Assembly (NCBI RefSeq): GCF_001510895.1
Contig: NZ_LPWA01000109.1
Span: 124,001-188,000 of the forward strand
From: Mesorhizobium loti
Lineage (GTDB): Bacteria > Pseudomonadota > Alphaproteobacteria > Rhizobiales > Rhizobiaceae
DNA: 64,000 nt
Reading direction: 5' to 3'
Below the pieces are notes generated by a model that made no database searches, was not told the DNA's origin, and saw only the letters and a list, made by a program, of their open reading frames with translations. Of this stretch, positions 8,993 to 18,529 are shown in pieces. Position 1 is the stretch's first letter; each line of letters begins with the position of its first letter. Position numbers and translations under genes: made by a program.

Positions 8993-9791
8993 ACTTTTCC
9001 GTCCACTTTCTTCATGAAGAGGGTGAGCTCGTTCGGGTCCATATGCACGATATGCCTGTCTTCCGGATAGGCGCCGCTGTTGACGTCGGCGACATATTCC
9101 GAGAACGCCGCGATGCGCTCCGCCTGCAGCCGGTCGTACTCGGCGGCGAAGTTGCGATAGACTTTCGAGTGGCGCGGCATGTGACCGCGATTGGTGCCGA
9201 GAATATCTTCGGCGAACAGGTACTGGGCGTCACAGCCGGTGCCCGCGCCCATCGACAGCATGATGAGTGACGTCCGCTCGGAGATCGCCTTCGCCACCTC
9301 GACCGGCACCACTTCGATCTCGGCGCCGATCGCGCCGGCGGCTTCGAGCTGCTTCACCGCCTCGAACACCTGCATGGCTGTATCCGCGGTCTTGCCGACG
9401 GCCTTGAAGCCGCCCGTCCAGGTCGCGCGGGAAGGAATGAGGCCAACATGGCCGATGACGGGAATAGCGTCGTCCGCCATGCGTTTGATCGTGGCATAGC
9501 CGGCGCTGCAATAGACGGCGTCGCGCCGGCCTTGTAGAGCCGGAACGACCAGCGCACGAAGTCGTCGGCGGTGCCGATCTCGAAGAAATTGTCGCCCGGC
9601 ATGGTGAAGAGGCTGGGTGCGGCATCGCGATATTGCGGATTGAGCACCAGTTCCGGCGGCACCGAGACGATGTCGATGCCGGCGCGCTCGGCGGCCTCTG
9701 CTTCTTCCAATGTCAGCACACGCAGCATGGTCAATTGCCGCTTGCCCTTCATGGCGCGCAGGTCGGCAACGGTCGGTCTTTTACGGCTCAT
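8989..9791 (-). pseudogene. Divergent PanB-like (ketopantoate hydroxymethyltransferase family) protein, frameshifted
   Basis: Two frames joined near 9522 give 267 residues, the normal PanB length, if one base is restored. The C-terminal half is clearly PanB-like (PVIGHVGLIPSRATWTGGFK, EVVPVEVAKAI, GAGTGCDAQYLFAEDILG, NRGHMPRHSK). The N-terminal half differs: the usual TAYDYS, ADLPF and KIEGG segments that carry the Mg ligands are not recognisable (TMLRVLTLEEAEAAERAGID and YCSAGYATIKR occupy those regions). PanB transfers a hydroxymethyl group from methylene-tetrahydrofolate to a 2-oxoacid; this paralogue may act on another substrate. An AAGGAA ribosome-binding site precedes the ATG at 9791. 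It is the last gene of the long minus-strand run, next to the Rieske ferredoxin. Confidence 0.7.
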
Positions 9792-9829
9792 CGAATTCTG
9801 TTCCTTCGTGGCTTGGCTGGTGCGGCCGA

Positions 9830-10144
9830 TCAGTCGATTTCGATCAAGACCTTACCGGCCTCGACCTTGACCGGATAGGTCTTGAGGTTGACGCAGACCG
9901 GCGCGCCCTTGGCCTGGCCGGTCTTGTAGTTGAAGCGGCCGTTGTGCTTGGGGCATTCGATGATGTCGTCCATCACCAGCCCGTCGGCGAGATGCGTCTT
10001 CTCGTGCGTGCAGAAGCCGTCGGTGGCGAAGAACTCGTCGTCCGGCGAGCGGTAGATCGCGAAGCTGCGGCCGCCATGGTCGAAGCGGATCACATCCTCT
10101 TCGTCCACGTCATCCACCGCGCATGCTTTAACCCACTCCGCCAT
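9830..10144 (-). CDS. MocE-type Rieske [2Fe-2S] ferredoxin
   Basis: A 104-residue soluble Rieske ferredoxin. The cluster ligands are visible as CTH (residues 47-49) and CPKH (68-71), in the order C-x-H ... C-x-x-H. The length matches stand-alone oxygenase ferredoxins. It follows the membrane desaturase-like gene by 28 bases, with a GGAG ribosome-binding site before the ATG. It should carry electrons to that di-iron enzyme. This pairing is known from the rhizopine genes mocD and mocE, where a ferredoxin reductase (MocF) completes the chain. No reductase gene is present in this window. Confidence 0.85.
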   Translation of the reverse strand: MAEWVKACAVDDVDEEDVIRFDHGGRSFAIYRSPDDEFFATDGFCTHEKTHLADGLVMDDIIECPKHNGRFNYKTGQAKGAPVCVNLKTYPVKVEAGKVLIEID

Positions 10145-10172
10145 CGTCTTTCTCCGGATTGATCCGCGTCGC

Positions 10173-11267
10173 CTATTCGGCGGCCGCCGCTGCTATGTCG
10201 AGCTCGTGGAACTCGCCGCGATAAGGCTTGGCCGTCGGCGGCAATTCGCGCTTGAGGTAGTAGTCCTCGTATTTCAGCTGCCTGAGCAGCACCGGCCAGA
10301 CCTCGCGATAGGCGTGCCACATCGACGGGTTCGGCTCCGGCAAATCGTGCTTGATCAGCTCATGCAGCTTCGGCAGCGCATGGTAGGGCACCATCGGGAA
10401 CATGTGGTGCTCCACATGGTAGTTCATGTTCCAGTAGATGAACCGGCTGATCGGGTTCATGTAGACGGTGCGCGTGTTGAGCCGGTGGTCGGTGACATTG
10501 TCGGCCAGCCCGATATGCTGCAAGAGCCCGGTCATCACCATGTGCCAGGTGCCGTAGAGGCGCGGCAGACCGATCAGCACCAGCGGTATCCATGATTTAA
10601 GCGCGATCGCGGCAGCGATCGTCGCGGCATACACGACCATGTGCCAGCGCGCCGCGATCACCGCCTTGTGCTGCTCCATCTCCGGGATGTAGCTCTTCTC
10701 GTCGTCAGACAATTTGCCGAAAGCCTGACGCACCAGCGTCGGCAGCGAATAGCGGAAGTCGAGGATGCCGGTGAAGGCGAGCGCCGCCTTGATGAGATCC
10801 GGCGGCCGCATGACCGCGATCTCGGCATCGCGGCCGACGATGATGGTGTCGGTGTGATGGCGGGCATGGCTCCAGCGCCATTGCACCGGATTGCGGATCA
10901 GCATGAAGGAGGCAATGTGGTAGACGACGTCGTTCATCCAGCGCGTGCGGAAGGCGGTGCCGTGGCCGCATTCATGCCAGCGCGAGTCGCTCGACGAGCC
11001 GTAGAGCACACCATAGACGAACAGGAACGGTACGACCCGCCACGTGCCCCAGAACCAGACGATGCCGGCGGCCGAGCCCAGAATCGCGACGATCCAGATG
11101 ACGGTGTCGCGGATCGCCGGCCCGTCGGAACGCTGCATCAGCTCCTTCATGGTCTTGCGCGCCACGTCGGTGTGATACCACTCGGCCGAGGCGAGCCCGG
11201 TCTCGATCGCCTTGCGCGTACTCTCACCGACAAGGCTGTAGTCGCGCTTTTTTGCCACCGTCGTCAC
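10173..11267 (-). CDS. Membrane fatty-acid-desaturase-fold di-iron oxygenase (MocD-like)
   Basis: A 364-residue integral membrane di-iron enzyme with the three histidine boxes of the desaturase/alkane hydroxylase fold: HECGH, HARHH and HVEHH. Several hydrophobic segments separate them (VIWIVAILGSAAGIVWFWG, VVYAATIAAAIAL). I place the start at the GTG at 11267, seven bases after GGAGG; the ATG two bases earlier leads straight to a stop, and upstream in-frame sequence has no coding character. With the Rieske ferredoxin it probably hydroxylates or O-demethylates a small substrate, as proposed for MocD in rhizopine breakdown. The substrate here is inferred from context only. Confidence 0.85.
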   Translation of the reverse strand: MTTVAKKRDYSLVGESTRKAIETGLASAEWYHTDVARKTMKELMQRSDGPAIRDTVIWIVAILGSAAGIVWFWGTWRVVPFLFVYGVLYGSSSDSRWHECGHGTAFRTRWMNDVVYHIASFMLIRNPVQWRWSHARHHTDTIIVGRDAEIAVMRPPDLIKAALAFTGILDFRYSLPTLVRQAFGKLSDDEKSYIPEMEQHKAVIAARWHMVVYAATIAAAIALKSWIPLVLIGLPRLYGTWHMVMTGLLQHIGLADNVTDHRLNTRTVYMNPISRFIYWNMNYHVEHHMFPMVPYHALPKLHELIKHDLPEPNPSMWHAYREVWPVLLRQLKYEDYYLKRELPPTAKPYRGEFHELDIAAAAAE

Positions 11268-11343
11268 ATTTGCCTCCAATCTTCGCGCACCGCTGGCAAT
11301 CCGGTCCGCCGGCCGGAGGGCGGGCTCAGGATAATTGTCGCGC

Positions 11344-12525
11344 TCATGCCCTGCCCGCCAGTTTTGGAAACTTGCCGGAGAGCTGAGGATAGTCCTGCTC
11401 GGGTTGACGCGCGATGGCTGCGATCCTGCCTTCCGAGTTGGCGATCGCGTCCTTGCCGTCAAGGACGCGGAACACCGCGTCATAGGCACGGGCTTCGCCA
11501 TGCTCCAGCCAGATCATCTCGCCGCGCTCGCGCGCCGCAATGTTGCCGAGCACATGGTGGGTCGAGGGCTCGATGCCGAGCGCATACTGGCCGGCCTGGA
11601 AATTCTGCCACTGATAGCAGCAGGGCAGCTGGTCCTTGCGGGTGACGACCTCGAAGCCAAGCCCAAGGCGATCGTTGACAGCGGCCACCGGCACCTCACC
11701 CTTGCTGTCGGCGCCAAGCTCGTGCTGCCAGACCTGCTCGCTGAAGCCGAGCCGCGGCGCCGGCACGGTGCGATAGCCGACCTTCTGGGCCTGATAACGC
11801 TCGCCGGCATGCGCGGCCCACACCACGTCGCGGATCGGCGCGAGATACCGCGAGCCCTCGTCGAGCAGCGGATGCCCGACATTGACGTGGTAGAAATACA
11901 TGTGCGGCGTGCGATGGAAGCCGTGGTTGACGACGCGGTCGGAAATCCGGATCTCACTGCCGCCGACGTCGGCCTCGATGCGGCGGATGAGGTGCAGGTC
12001 CTCGCCGAACACGCTCGCCTGCTGGACGATGCCCTCGGCCCACAGCACGCAGCGATCGCCGTCCCAGCTTTCGCCGTAACCGGTGAGCCGCGCCGGAATG
12101 GTGCCGATGCGCCCATGTAGCGAATGGGTCACCGTCTTGCGGCCCGGATAGTTGTAGTTTTCGGCCGGCACCTCGTTGCGGCCGAGAATGTGGTCGAGGC
12201 CGCAGGTGACGAGCAGGCCGGAGAAGGACCGCCCCCAGGCAAAGCCGTCCTCGCCTTCATAGTCGTGCAGGCCAGGATGACGGAAGCCGCTCGGCGAATG
12301 CCAGCCGATCGCCTGGCCCTTGTATTCGCAATCGGCGATGTCGAGCGCGCGGTCGACCAGCGCGGTGAAGCGCAGGCCGGAGCCGGTGCGGAATTCGAGC
12401 ATGCGGATGCCGCGCTCCACCCCGTCGCCGAGCGTCATCAGCCGCACGCCGGCGAATTGCGACAGCATGCCGGAGCGTTCGGCGACCTGCCGGCGCGAAA
12501 GCGTCTGTCCAAAGAGCTTCACCAT
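11344..12525 (-). CDS. DUF4432 family aldose-1-epimerase-like protein
   Basis: A 393-residue protein of the DUF4432/galactose-mutarotase-like beta-sandwich superfamily. The tract RFTALVDRALDIADCEYKG near residue 55, the SLHGRIGTIPA segment and HMYFYHVNVGHP near residue 210 fit the superfamily, whose members place His and Glu in a carbohydrate-binding groove. Such proteins are thought to interconvert anomers of sugars or sugar derivatives, but the family has little biochemistry. It is separated from the upstream ATPase gene by four bases, so it belongs to the same transcript. A role on the sugar brought in by the neighbouring importers is likely but unproven. Confidence 0.75.
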   Translation of the reverse strand: MVKLFGQTLSRRQVAERSGMLSQFAGVRLMTLGDGVERGIRMLEFRTGSGLRFTALVDRALDIADCEYKGQAIGWHSPSGFRHPGLHDYEGEDGFAWGRSFSGLLVTCGLDHILGRNEVPAENYNYPGRKTVTHSLHGRIGTIPARLTGYGESWDGDRCVLWAEGIVQQASVFGEDLHLIRRIEADVGGSEIRISDRVVNHGFHRTPHMYFYHVNVGHPLLDEGSRYLAPIRDVVWAAHAGERYQAQKVGYRTVPAPRLGFSEQVWQHELGADSKGEVPVAAVNDRLGLGFEVVTRKDQLPCCYQWQNFQAGQYALGIEPSTHHVLGNIAARERGEMIWLEHGEARAYDAVFRVLDGKDAIANSEGRIAAIARQPEQDYPQLSGKFPKLAGRA

Positions 12526-12529
12526 GCCG

Positions 12530-13305
<776 letters not shown>

Positions 13306-13306
<1 letters not shown>

Positions 13307-14325
13307 CAGCTCCTTGCGGCGTTTTTCTGCAGCAGAGCGTGCAGGATGAGCATGGCGAGGATGATGACCCCGACGAAGATGTTGTAGGCGAGCCCCGGCA
13401 CGCCGACGAGGACGATGCCGTTGCGGATGGCGCGCAGCATCAGCGCGCCGACGATGGTGCCGAGGATCGTGCCCCGGCCGCCGGTCAGCGCCGTGCCGCC
13501 GACCACGACCATGGCGATCACTTCGAGTTCGTATCCAGTGCCTGCCACCGGCGATGCCGCCGAGATGCGGAAGGCGCTGATCATGCCGGCGAGCCCCGCC
13601 AGCACCGAGGTCAGGATGAACAGCCAGATCTTGACGGCGTCGGCCGGCACGCCGCGCGCCACCGCGGCGTTGCGGTTGGAGCCGATGGCGCTGATCCAAT
13701 TGCCGAGCTTGGCGTAGCGCAGCACATAGACCGCGAGCAGCGAAAGGCCGATGAACCACCACAGCGAGGTGTAGAAGCGGAACGCGCCGATGTTGAAGCT
13801 GCCGGCGAGCAGCGTCACGAAGAAACCCGGCTGATCCCACGACTTCAGCGGAAAGCCCTGCGTGATGTAGAGCGCCGCACCCCGCACGATCAAAAGCATC
13901 GACAGCGTCACCAGGAAGGACGAGATCCCGATCTTGGTGACGATCACGCCATTGATCGCGCCGATCGCGATGCAGAGCAGAAGCCCGGCAAGCAGCGCCA
14001 AGCCGATATCGACCCCGGCGTTCTGCGCCAGCAGCATGACCACGACCGGCGCAAGGGCGAACACCGCGCCGACCGACAGATCGAATTCGCCCGCTGTCAA
14101 AAGCAGCGTCATGCCGAGCGCGATGATGCCGAGCTCGGGCAGGAACGCCATCATGTTGGAGATGTTGAGCGGCGACAGGAAATTGCCGTCGGCAACCGCG
14201 AACACCACCAGAAGGATAATGAGGATGACGAAGGAGGAGAATTGCGGCGAGCGCATCAGGCTCGACCTGCCCTTCGCGCTTCGTGCGCCGCCTTCCGCTG
14301 TGACTGCCATGACTTGCTGAACCAT
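13306..14325 (-). CDS. CUT2 sugar ABC transporter permease
   Basis: A 339-residue permease with eight to ten hydrophobic segments and the CUT2 motifs LLTAGEFDLSVG (residues about 79-90) and VVGGTALTGGRGTILG near the end. It forms the membrane channel of the second importer in this operon. It overlaps the ATPase gene by one base and lies 46 bases after the binding-protein gene, with a hairpin between. The first ATG (14325) has no clear ribosome-binding site; ATG at codon 6 is an alternative. Confidence 0.88.
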
Positions 14326-14336
14326 GCTTTTTGCGT

Positions 14337-14364
14337 GGCGCCCGCCGCTGGCACGGCGGACGCC
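14337..14364 (-). promoter_or_regulatory. Intercistronic hairpin after a binding-protein gene
   Basis: GGCG-C-CCGCCG (14337-14347) pairs with CGGCGG-A-CGCC (14354-14364) around a 6-base loop, with one internal mismatch. It fills most of the gap between the binding-protein stop and the permease start and lies just upstream of the permease ATG, where it could limit both ribosome loading and transcript decay. Confidence 0.55.
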
Positions 14365-14371
14365 GATTTCC

Positions 14372-15316
14372 TCACTTCTTGTCGTAGAGCTTCAGGATCG
14401 GTTCGACGCTGGAGGCGTCGTAGAGGCCGAAGGTGTGGATGTCGTAGCCGATCGGCTCACCGGAAGCCGCGAGACCGAGCAGCGCCACCGGCATGAAGCC
14501 TTGCGCCGATGGATATTGCCAGGCGGCGGCATTGACGAACCCGTCCTTGACCGCCTCGGCCGTCTCCTTCGAATTGCCCCAGCCGACGACCGGGATCTTG
14601 CCGGCCGGAACGCCGGCGCCGTCGAACACCCGTTTGACGCTGGCGGCCACGGAGTCGCCGAGCGCAATGATCGCTGGCGGATTGTTGGCGACCATGTAAT
14701 CGGTCATCTTGGCGATGATGCCGGCCGGATCGGTGCCGCAGTCGACCACGTCATATTTGATGCCGAGCGGATCGAAGACGCCGGCGATACCCTCGGTCTC
14801 GAGCTGCTGGTAGCTGGCGCCGGGCACCTCGACCGGCAGGAACACCTTGTCGCCCTGCTTCACCATCTTGTGGTCGACGAGATACTTGGCCCAGATGGCG
14901 CCGGCTTCCTTGAGGTCGGCGCCGACATAGGCCTGGCGTCCGGTTGCCGGATCATCCGTGTTGAAGAACACGATCGAGATGCCGGCTGCCTTGGCGGCCT
15001 TCACTTCCTCGGTCCAAAGGCCCGGCTGCGCCGAGGTGGTGGCGATGCCGTCGGGCTTGGCGGCGAGCGCCGAATTGAAGGCTTCCTTCTGCGCCGCCAT
15101 GTCGCCGCCGCTGAAGGAGATCTTGCAGGTCACCTTGAGCTGGTCGCAGGCCTTGGTGGCGCCGGCATTCCAGTCGATCCAGAACGCGTCCGACGGACCG
15201 CCATGCGACAAAAGGTAAAATGTCTTCTGGCCGTCCTGCGCCTGCGCCGTCGAGCCGAAGGCAACGCCGGCAAGTACGGTCGCGGCCGCCGCCAGCTTCA
15301 ATCCAAACTTCAACAT
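14372..15316 (-). CDS. Sugar ABC transporter periplasmic binding protein (MocB/RbsB-type)
   Basis: A 314-residue periplasmic protein. The start at 15316 gives a good signal peptide (MLKFGLKLAAAATVLAGVAF, cleavage after AQA) and follows GGAGG; the open frame upstream is not coding-like. The mature part has the type 1 sugar-binding fold (FYLLSHGGPSDAFWIDWNAG, KPDGIATTSAQPGL, FNTDDPATGRQAYVGADL). Binding proteins of this size and fold include MocB of the rhizopine system. It is followed by a hairpin and then by its permease and ATPase. The ligand is unknown; a cyclitol, amino-cyclitol or pentose is reasonable. Confidence 0.85.
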   Translation of the reverse strand: MLKFGLKLAAAATVLAGVAFGSTAQAQDGQKTFYLLSHGGPSDAFWIDWNAGATKACDQLKVTCKISFSGGDMAAQKEAFNSALAAKPDGIATTSAQPGLWTEEVKAAKAAGISIVFFNTDDPATGRQAYVGADLKEAGAIWAKYLVDHKMVKQGDKVFLPVEVPGASYQQLETEGIAGVFDPLGIKYDVVDCGTDPAGIIAKMTDYMVANNPPAIIALGDSVAASVKRVFDGAGVPAGKIPVVGWGNSKETAEAVKDGFVNAAAWQYPSAQGFMPVALLGLAASGEPIGYDIHTFGLYDASSVEPILKLYDKK

Positions 15317-15382
15317 CTCGTTTCCTCCACTGTCATGTCGTGCAAGTGCGGCGCCGCCGCCAACCGGCGGCACCGGACGGTC

Positions 15383-16297
15383 TCACAGCCCGTTCTCTCG
15401 GAACTTCCCGTCGAGGAACTTCTTGGCGCGCGGCACGTCGTCTTCCGACAGATGCTCGATGATGACCGGGATGTTCGGGTGCTTCTCGGCCAGACGCTTG
15501 AGGTAGAGATCGTAGTTCAGTGAGCCGAGGCCCGGCGCCGGCAGCTCGATCTCACCAACGCCGCGGAAGGTGTGGCTTTCCATCGCGTCGGCGTCGCCGA
15601 TATCGGCATGCTTCTCCGACTTGTCGTCGCCCGAGCGCTTCACGTCCTTGGCGTGGGCTATCTTGATCTTGTCAGTCAGCGTGTCGAAGACCTGGTTGAG
15701 GATCTGGTCCATCCGGTCGATGTTGTGGGTCTCGAAATAGTTGGTCGGATCCATCAAGAGGCCGAGGCCGGGATGGTCGACCTGCGCGAACATCTTCACT
15801 GTCTCCTCGACCGAGCCGACGACGTTGTTGACATAGGTCTCGAGCAGGAAGACCGCGCCGTGGTCGTAAGCCGTCTGGGCAAGGTCCGCGATCACCTTGC
15901 GGCATTCCTCGAAGCCTTCCTCGGTCTTGTTTTTCGGGTGATGCACCCAGTCGGACTCGGTATTGTAGGTGCCGGTTTCCGAGATCACGTAAGGCGAGCC
16001 GAAATGGCGGGCGTTGCGGATGATCTCCTTGAGATAGCCGACGCGCTTCTCGCGCTCCGCCTTGTCCGGATGGATGATGTTGGTGTAGCCCGACACACAG
16101 CAGACCGGCAGGTTGTGGTCGCGGAAGGTGTCCCGCACCTTCTTCGCCTTGTCCTTGGTGATCTGGCCTGCCGACAGGTCGATGTCCTTGAAATGCAGGT
16201 CGAGCTGCACCGTGTTGAAACCGAGGCCGCGGATCTTCTGCGCCGTCTCTTCGAGGCCATACGGGAAATAACCCGTGAAAATGCCTGCCTGCATCAT
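15383..16297 (-). CDS. Sugar phosphate isomerase/epimerase-family TIM-barrel protein (MocC/IolE-like)
   Basis: A 304-residue AP-endonuclease-2/xylose-isomerase-like TIM barrel. Probable metal ligands lie in ETGTYNTESDW, FLLETYVNNVVG (Glu), LLMDPTNYFE (Asp) and VIIEHL (Glu). The start ATG-ATG at 16297 follows AAGGAGGA. Family members include IolE and MocC and either isomerise, epimerise or dehydrate sugars and inosoles. It lies directly after the MocA-type oxidoreductase (35 bases apart), the usual pairing in which a hydroxyl is first oxidised and the keto product then rearranged. Confidence 0.85.
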   Translation of the reverse strand: MMQAGIFTGYFPYGLEETAQKIRGLGFNTVQLDLHFKDIDLSAGQITKDKAKKVRDTFRDHNLPVCCVSGYTNIIHPDKAEREKRVGYLKEIIRNARHFGSPYVISETGTYNTESDWVHHPKNKTEEGFEECRKVIADLAQTAYDHGAVFLLETYVNNVVGSVEETVKMFAQVDHPGLGLLMDPTNYFETHNIDRMDQILNQVFDTLTDKIKIAHAKDVKRSGDDKSEKHADIGDADAMESHTFRGVGEIELPAPGLGSLNYDLYLKRLAEKHPNIPVIIEHLSEDDVPRAKKFLDGKFRENGL

Positions 16298-16332
16298 GGT
16301 GTGAATTCCTCCTTGTAAGCGATTCAGTTGAT

Positions 16333-17421
16333 TCAGTTTGTCGGGATTTCGGAGAGCTTGACGGTGCGGCCGGACGCGATCGAGCGATAGCCAGCCTCAA
16401 CCAGCGCCATGGTCTTGACGTTGTCGGCGACGGAGAGCGCCGGCGGCGTGCCGGTCTTGACCGCGTGCTGCAGCTGTTCCATCACGCCGATAAAGGCCTG
16501 CGGGAACCACATCGTCTCCCAGCTCGGGCTGACCCATTCGCCGCCGGTCGTCTCGGCGGACGCATAGGTCAGCGTCGAGGCAGCACCCGTCGGCCAGCCG
16601 ATCGTGCCCTTGGCGACGCCCTTGGTGCCGTCGACGCGCCAGTTGATATGCTGGTCGTCGTGATAGCCTTCCTGGCGCGGACCGGACCACACGTCCTCCA
16701 GTGACACGGCAAGCACGCCGGACGGGAAGCGCAACGTCGACACCGTGATGCCGTCTGAATGGTCGAAGCGCGTGCGCGGGTCCTTGCGCGTCAGCGTCGT
16801 GATTTCGTCGGGATCGCCGAACAGGAAACGCAGCACGTCGAGGTGGTGCACGCTCATATTGGCGAGCGTCAGCCGGTCGTAGTCCTCGAGGAAGGTCTGC
16901 CAGTGCGGGATCGCGTGCATGTCGATCTGCGCGAAGACGATGTCTCCAAGCTCGCCAGCGTCGATGATCTGCTTCAGGACGCGCATCGACTGGTCGTAGC
17001 GCATGTTCTGGTTGACCGAGAGGATCTTGCCGGATTTGGCCGCCTCGTCGCGCAGCTTGACCGCCTCTTCCACCGTCAGCGCCAGCGGCTTCTGCGCCAG
17101 GATCGCCTTGATGTGCTTCTGCTGCAGCGCGTGGCGGATCAACGCCGGCTGCTGGTCCGGCGGAAAGGCAAGGTCGATGATCTCGACTTGTCTGTCCTCG
17201 ATGAGCTGTTCCGGCGTGTCGTGCACCGTCGGGATACCCCACCGGGTGGCGACCTTCTGGGCATTCGTCTTGGTGCGCGAGGCGATCGCCACCACTGGAA
17301 AGCCGGCCTCGTGATAAGCCGCCAGATGGCACTCGGCCATGATCATGCCGGCGCCGACGCAGCCGATCCGATAGTCCTTGGTGCGAACCTTAACGTCCGG
17401 CTCGAAGCCTTTGCTTGCCAT
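16333..17421 (-). CDS. Gfo/Idh/MocA family NAD(P)-dependent oxidoreductase
   Basis: A 362-residue two-domain oxidoreductase. The Rossmann fold begins RIGCVGAGMIMAECHLAAY and is followed by the family catalytic segment LAQKPLALTVEEAVKL (EKP/QKP lysine), then NQNMRYDQSM. I chose ATG at 17421, preceded by GGGAGGAAG; a GTG at 17460 opens the same frame but adds an unlikely leader overlapping the ATPase. It should oxidise a sugar or cyclitol hydroxyl with NAD(P). It follows the second CUT1 ATPase by 35 bases and precedes the isomerase, so imported substrate probably meets this enzyme early. Confidence 0.88.
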   Translation of the reverse strand: MASKGFEPDVKVRTKDYRIGCVGAGMIMAECHLAAYHEAGFPVVAIASRTKTNAQKVATRWGIPTVHDTPEQLIEDRQVEIIDLAFPPDQQPALIRHALQQKHIKAILAQKPLALTVEEAVKLRDEAAKSGKILSVNQNMRYDQSMRVLKQIIDAGELGDIVFAQIDMHAIPHWQTFLEDYDRLTLANMSVHHLDVLRFLFGDPDEITTLTRKDPRTRFDHSDGITVSTLRFPSGVLAVSLEDVWSGPRQEGYHDDQHINWRVDGTKGVAKGTIGWPTGAASTLTYASAETTGGEWVSPSWETMWFPQAFIGVMEQLQHAVKTGTPPALSVADNVKTMALVEAGYRSIASGRTVKLSEIPTN

Positions 17422-17456
17422 GTCTTCCTCCCGAAATTCTGTCCGCGCGGCAGCCG

Positions 17457-18526
17457 TCACAACGCGCCTCCGTCCTGGCCGAAATAATGCACTCTGGCCG
17501 GCTCGCAGGATATCGCAACCATCGCATCCGGCCTGATGTCGGGCTGGCCACGCAGCAGTGCCCTCACCCGCGCCTGCCCGGCGGCAAGTGTCACCACGGT
17601 GTAGCCGCCAAGCGGCTCGACCTCGAACACCCGCGCCGAGCAGCCCTTGCCCCCGTCCGCCATCTCATCGTCCGCCCACGGCCGGACCTTGATGTCTTCC
17701 GGCCTGAGCCCGATCTCGATCGCCTCGACCGGCGCCTTGGCGTCGGCGATGCGGATTGCGCCTTCGGCCGCCTCGACCCCGCCGGCGCCGCGCACCGAGG
17801 GCAGGATATTCATCATCGGCGAGCCGAGCATCCGCGCCACATAGGCGCTTGCCGGACGGTCGTAGATCTCGGCCGGTGCGCCGATCTGCCGAATCCGACC
17901 ATTCTCCAGGATCGCCATGCGGTCGGCGACCGACATCGCCTCCTCCTGGTCGTGCGTGACATAGATCAGCGTCTTGCCCAAATCGCGCTGGATGCGTTTC
18001 AGCTCGACGCGAGTCTCCTCGCGCAGCCGCGCGTCGAGCGCCGAGATCGGATCGTCCATCAGATAGGCGGCCGGATCGCGCACCAGGCGCGCGCGATCGC
18101 CACGCGCTGCCGCTCGCCGCCGGAAAGTTGGGCCGGCGGCTTGTGCAGGATATGGCCGATGTGGAGCTTGGCGGCGACGTCGGCGAGGCGTTTCTCGATC
18201 TCGGCTTCCGCGACCTTGCGCTCGACCAGCGGGAAACGGACATTGTCGCGCGCGCTCATATGCGGGAACAGCGCCAGGTTCTGGAACACCATGGCAACGT
18301 TGCGTTTCGCCGGCGAGACGCTGTTCACCGGCTTGCCGCCGATCAGGATCTCGCCCTCGTCCGGAACTTCCAATCCGAGCACCAGGCGCAGGATGGTCGA
18401 CTTGCCCGACAGCGGCGGGCCGAAGAAGCAGAAGAACTCGTTGTCGTTGACGGTGAACGAGGCGTCGTCGACGGCAAGTGTTTTGCCGTAGCGTTTGGTG
18501 ACATTGCGGAAAACGATATCGGCCAT
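17457..18526 (-). pseudogene. CUT1 ABC ATPase with Asp in place of the Walker B catalytic Glu, frameshifted
   Basis: Two frames joined near 18086 give a 356-residue MalK/UgpC-type ATPase with a C-terminal TOBE region if one base is restored. Visible motifs: Walker A GPPLSGKST, canonical signature LSGGERQRVAIARA, H-loop YVTHDQEEAM. Walker B reads YLMDDPISALD: the catalytic Glu of the usual DEP is Asp. The paired ATPase (18530-19614) shows the opposite pattern. The break falls in CGCGCCTGGTG, where a normal gene would read CGC GCN CTG GTG. With the two permeases and the Tat-type binding protein this resembles the glycerol importer GlpSTPQV of Rhizobium, which also has two ATPases. Confidence 0.75.
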
Positions 18527-18529
18527 GTC

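Noticed and set aside
17422..17460. GTG at 17460 as start of the MocA-type oxidoreductase
   Set aside because: The ATG at 17421 has a strong GGGAGGAAG site and gives the normal N-terminus; the extension overlaps the ATPase gene.
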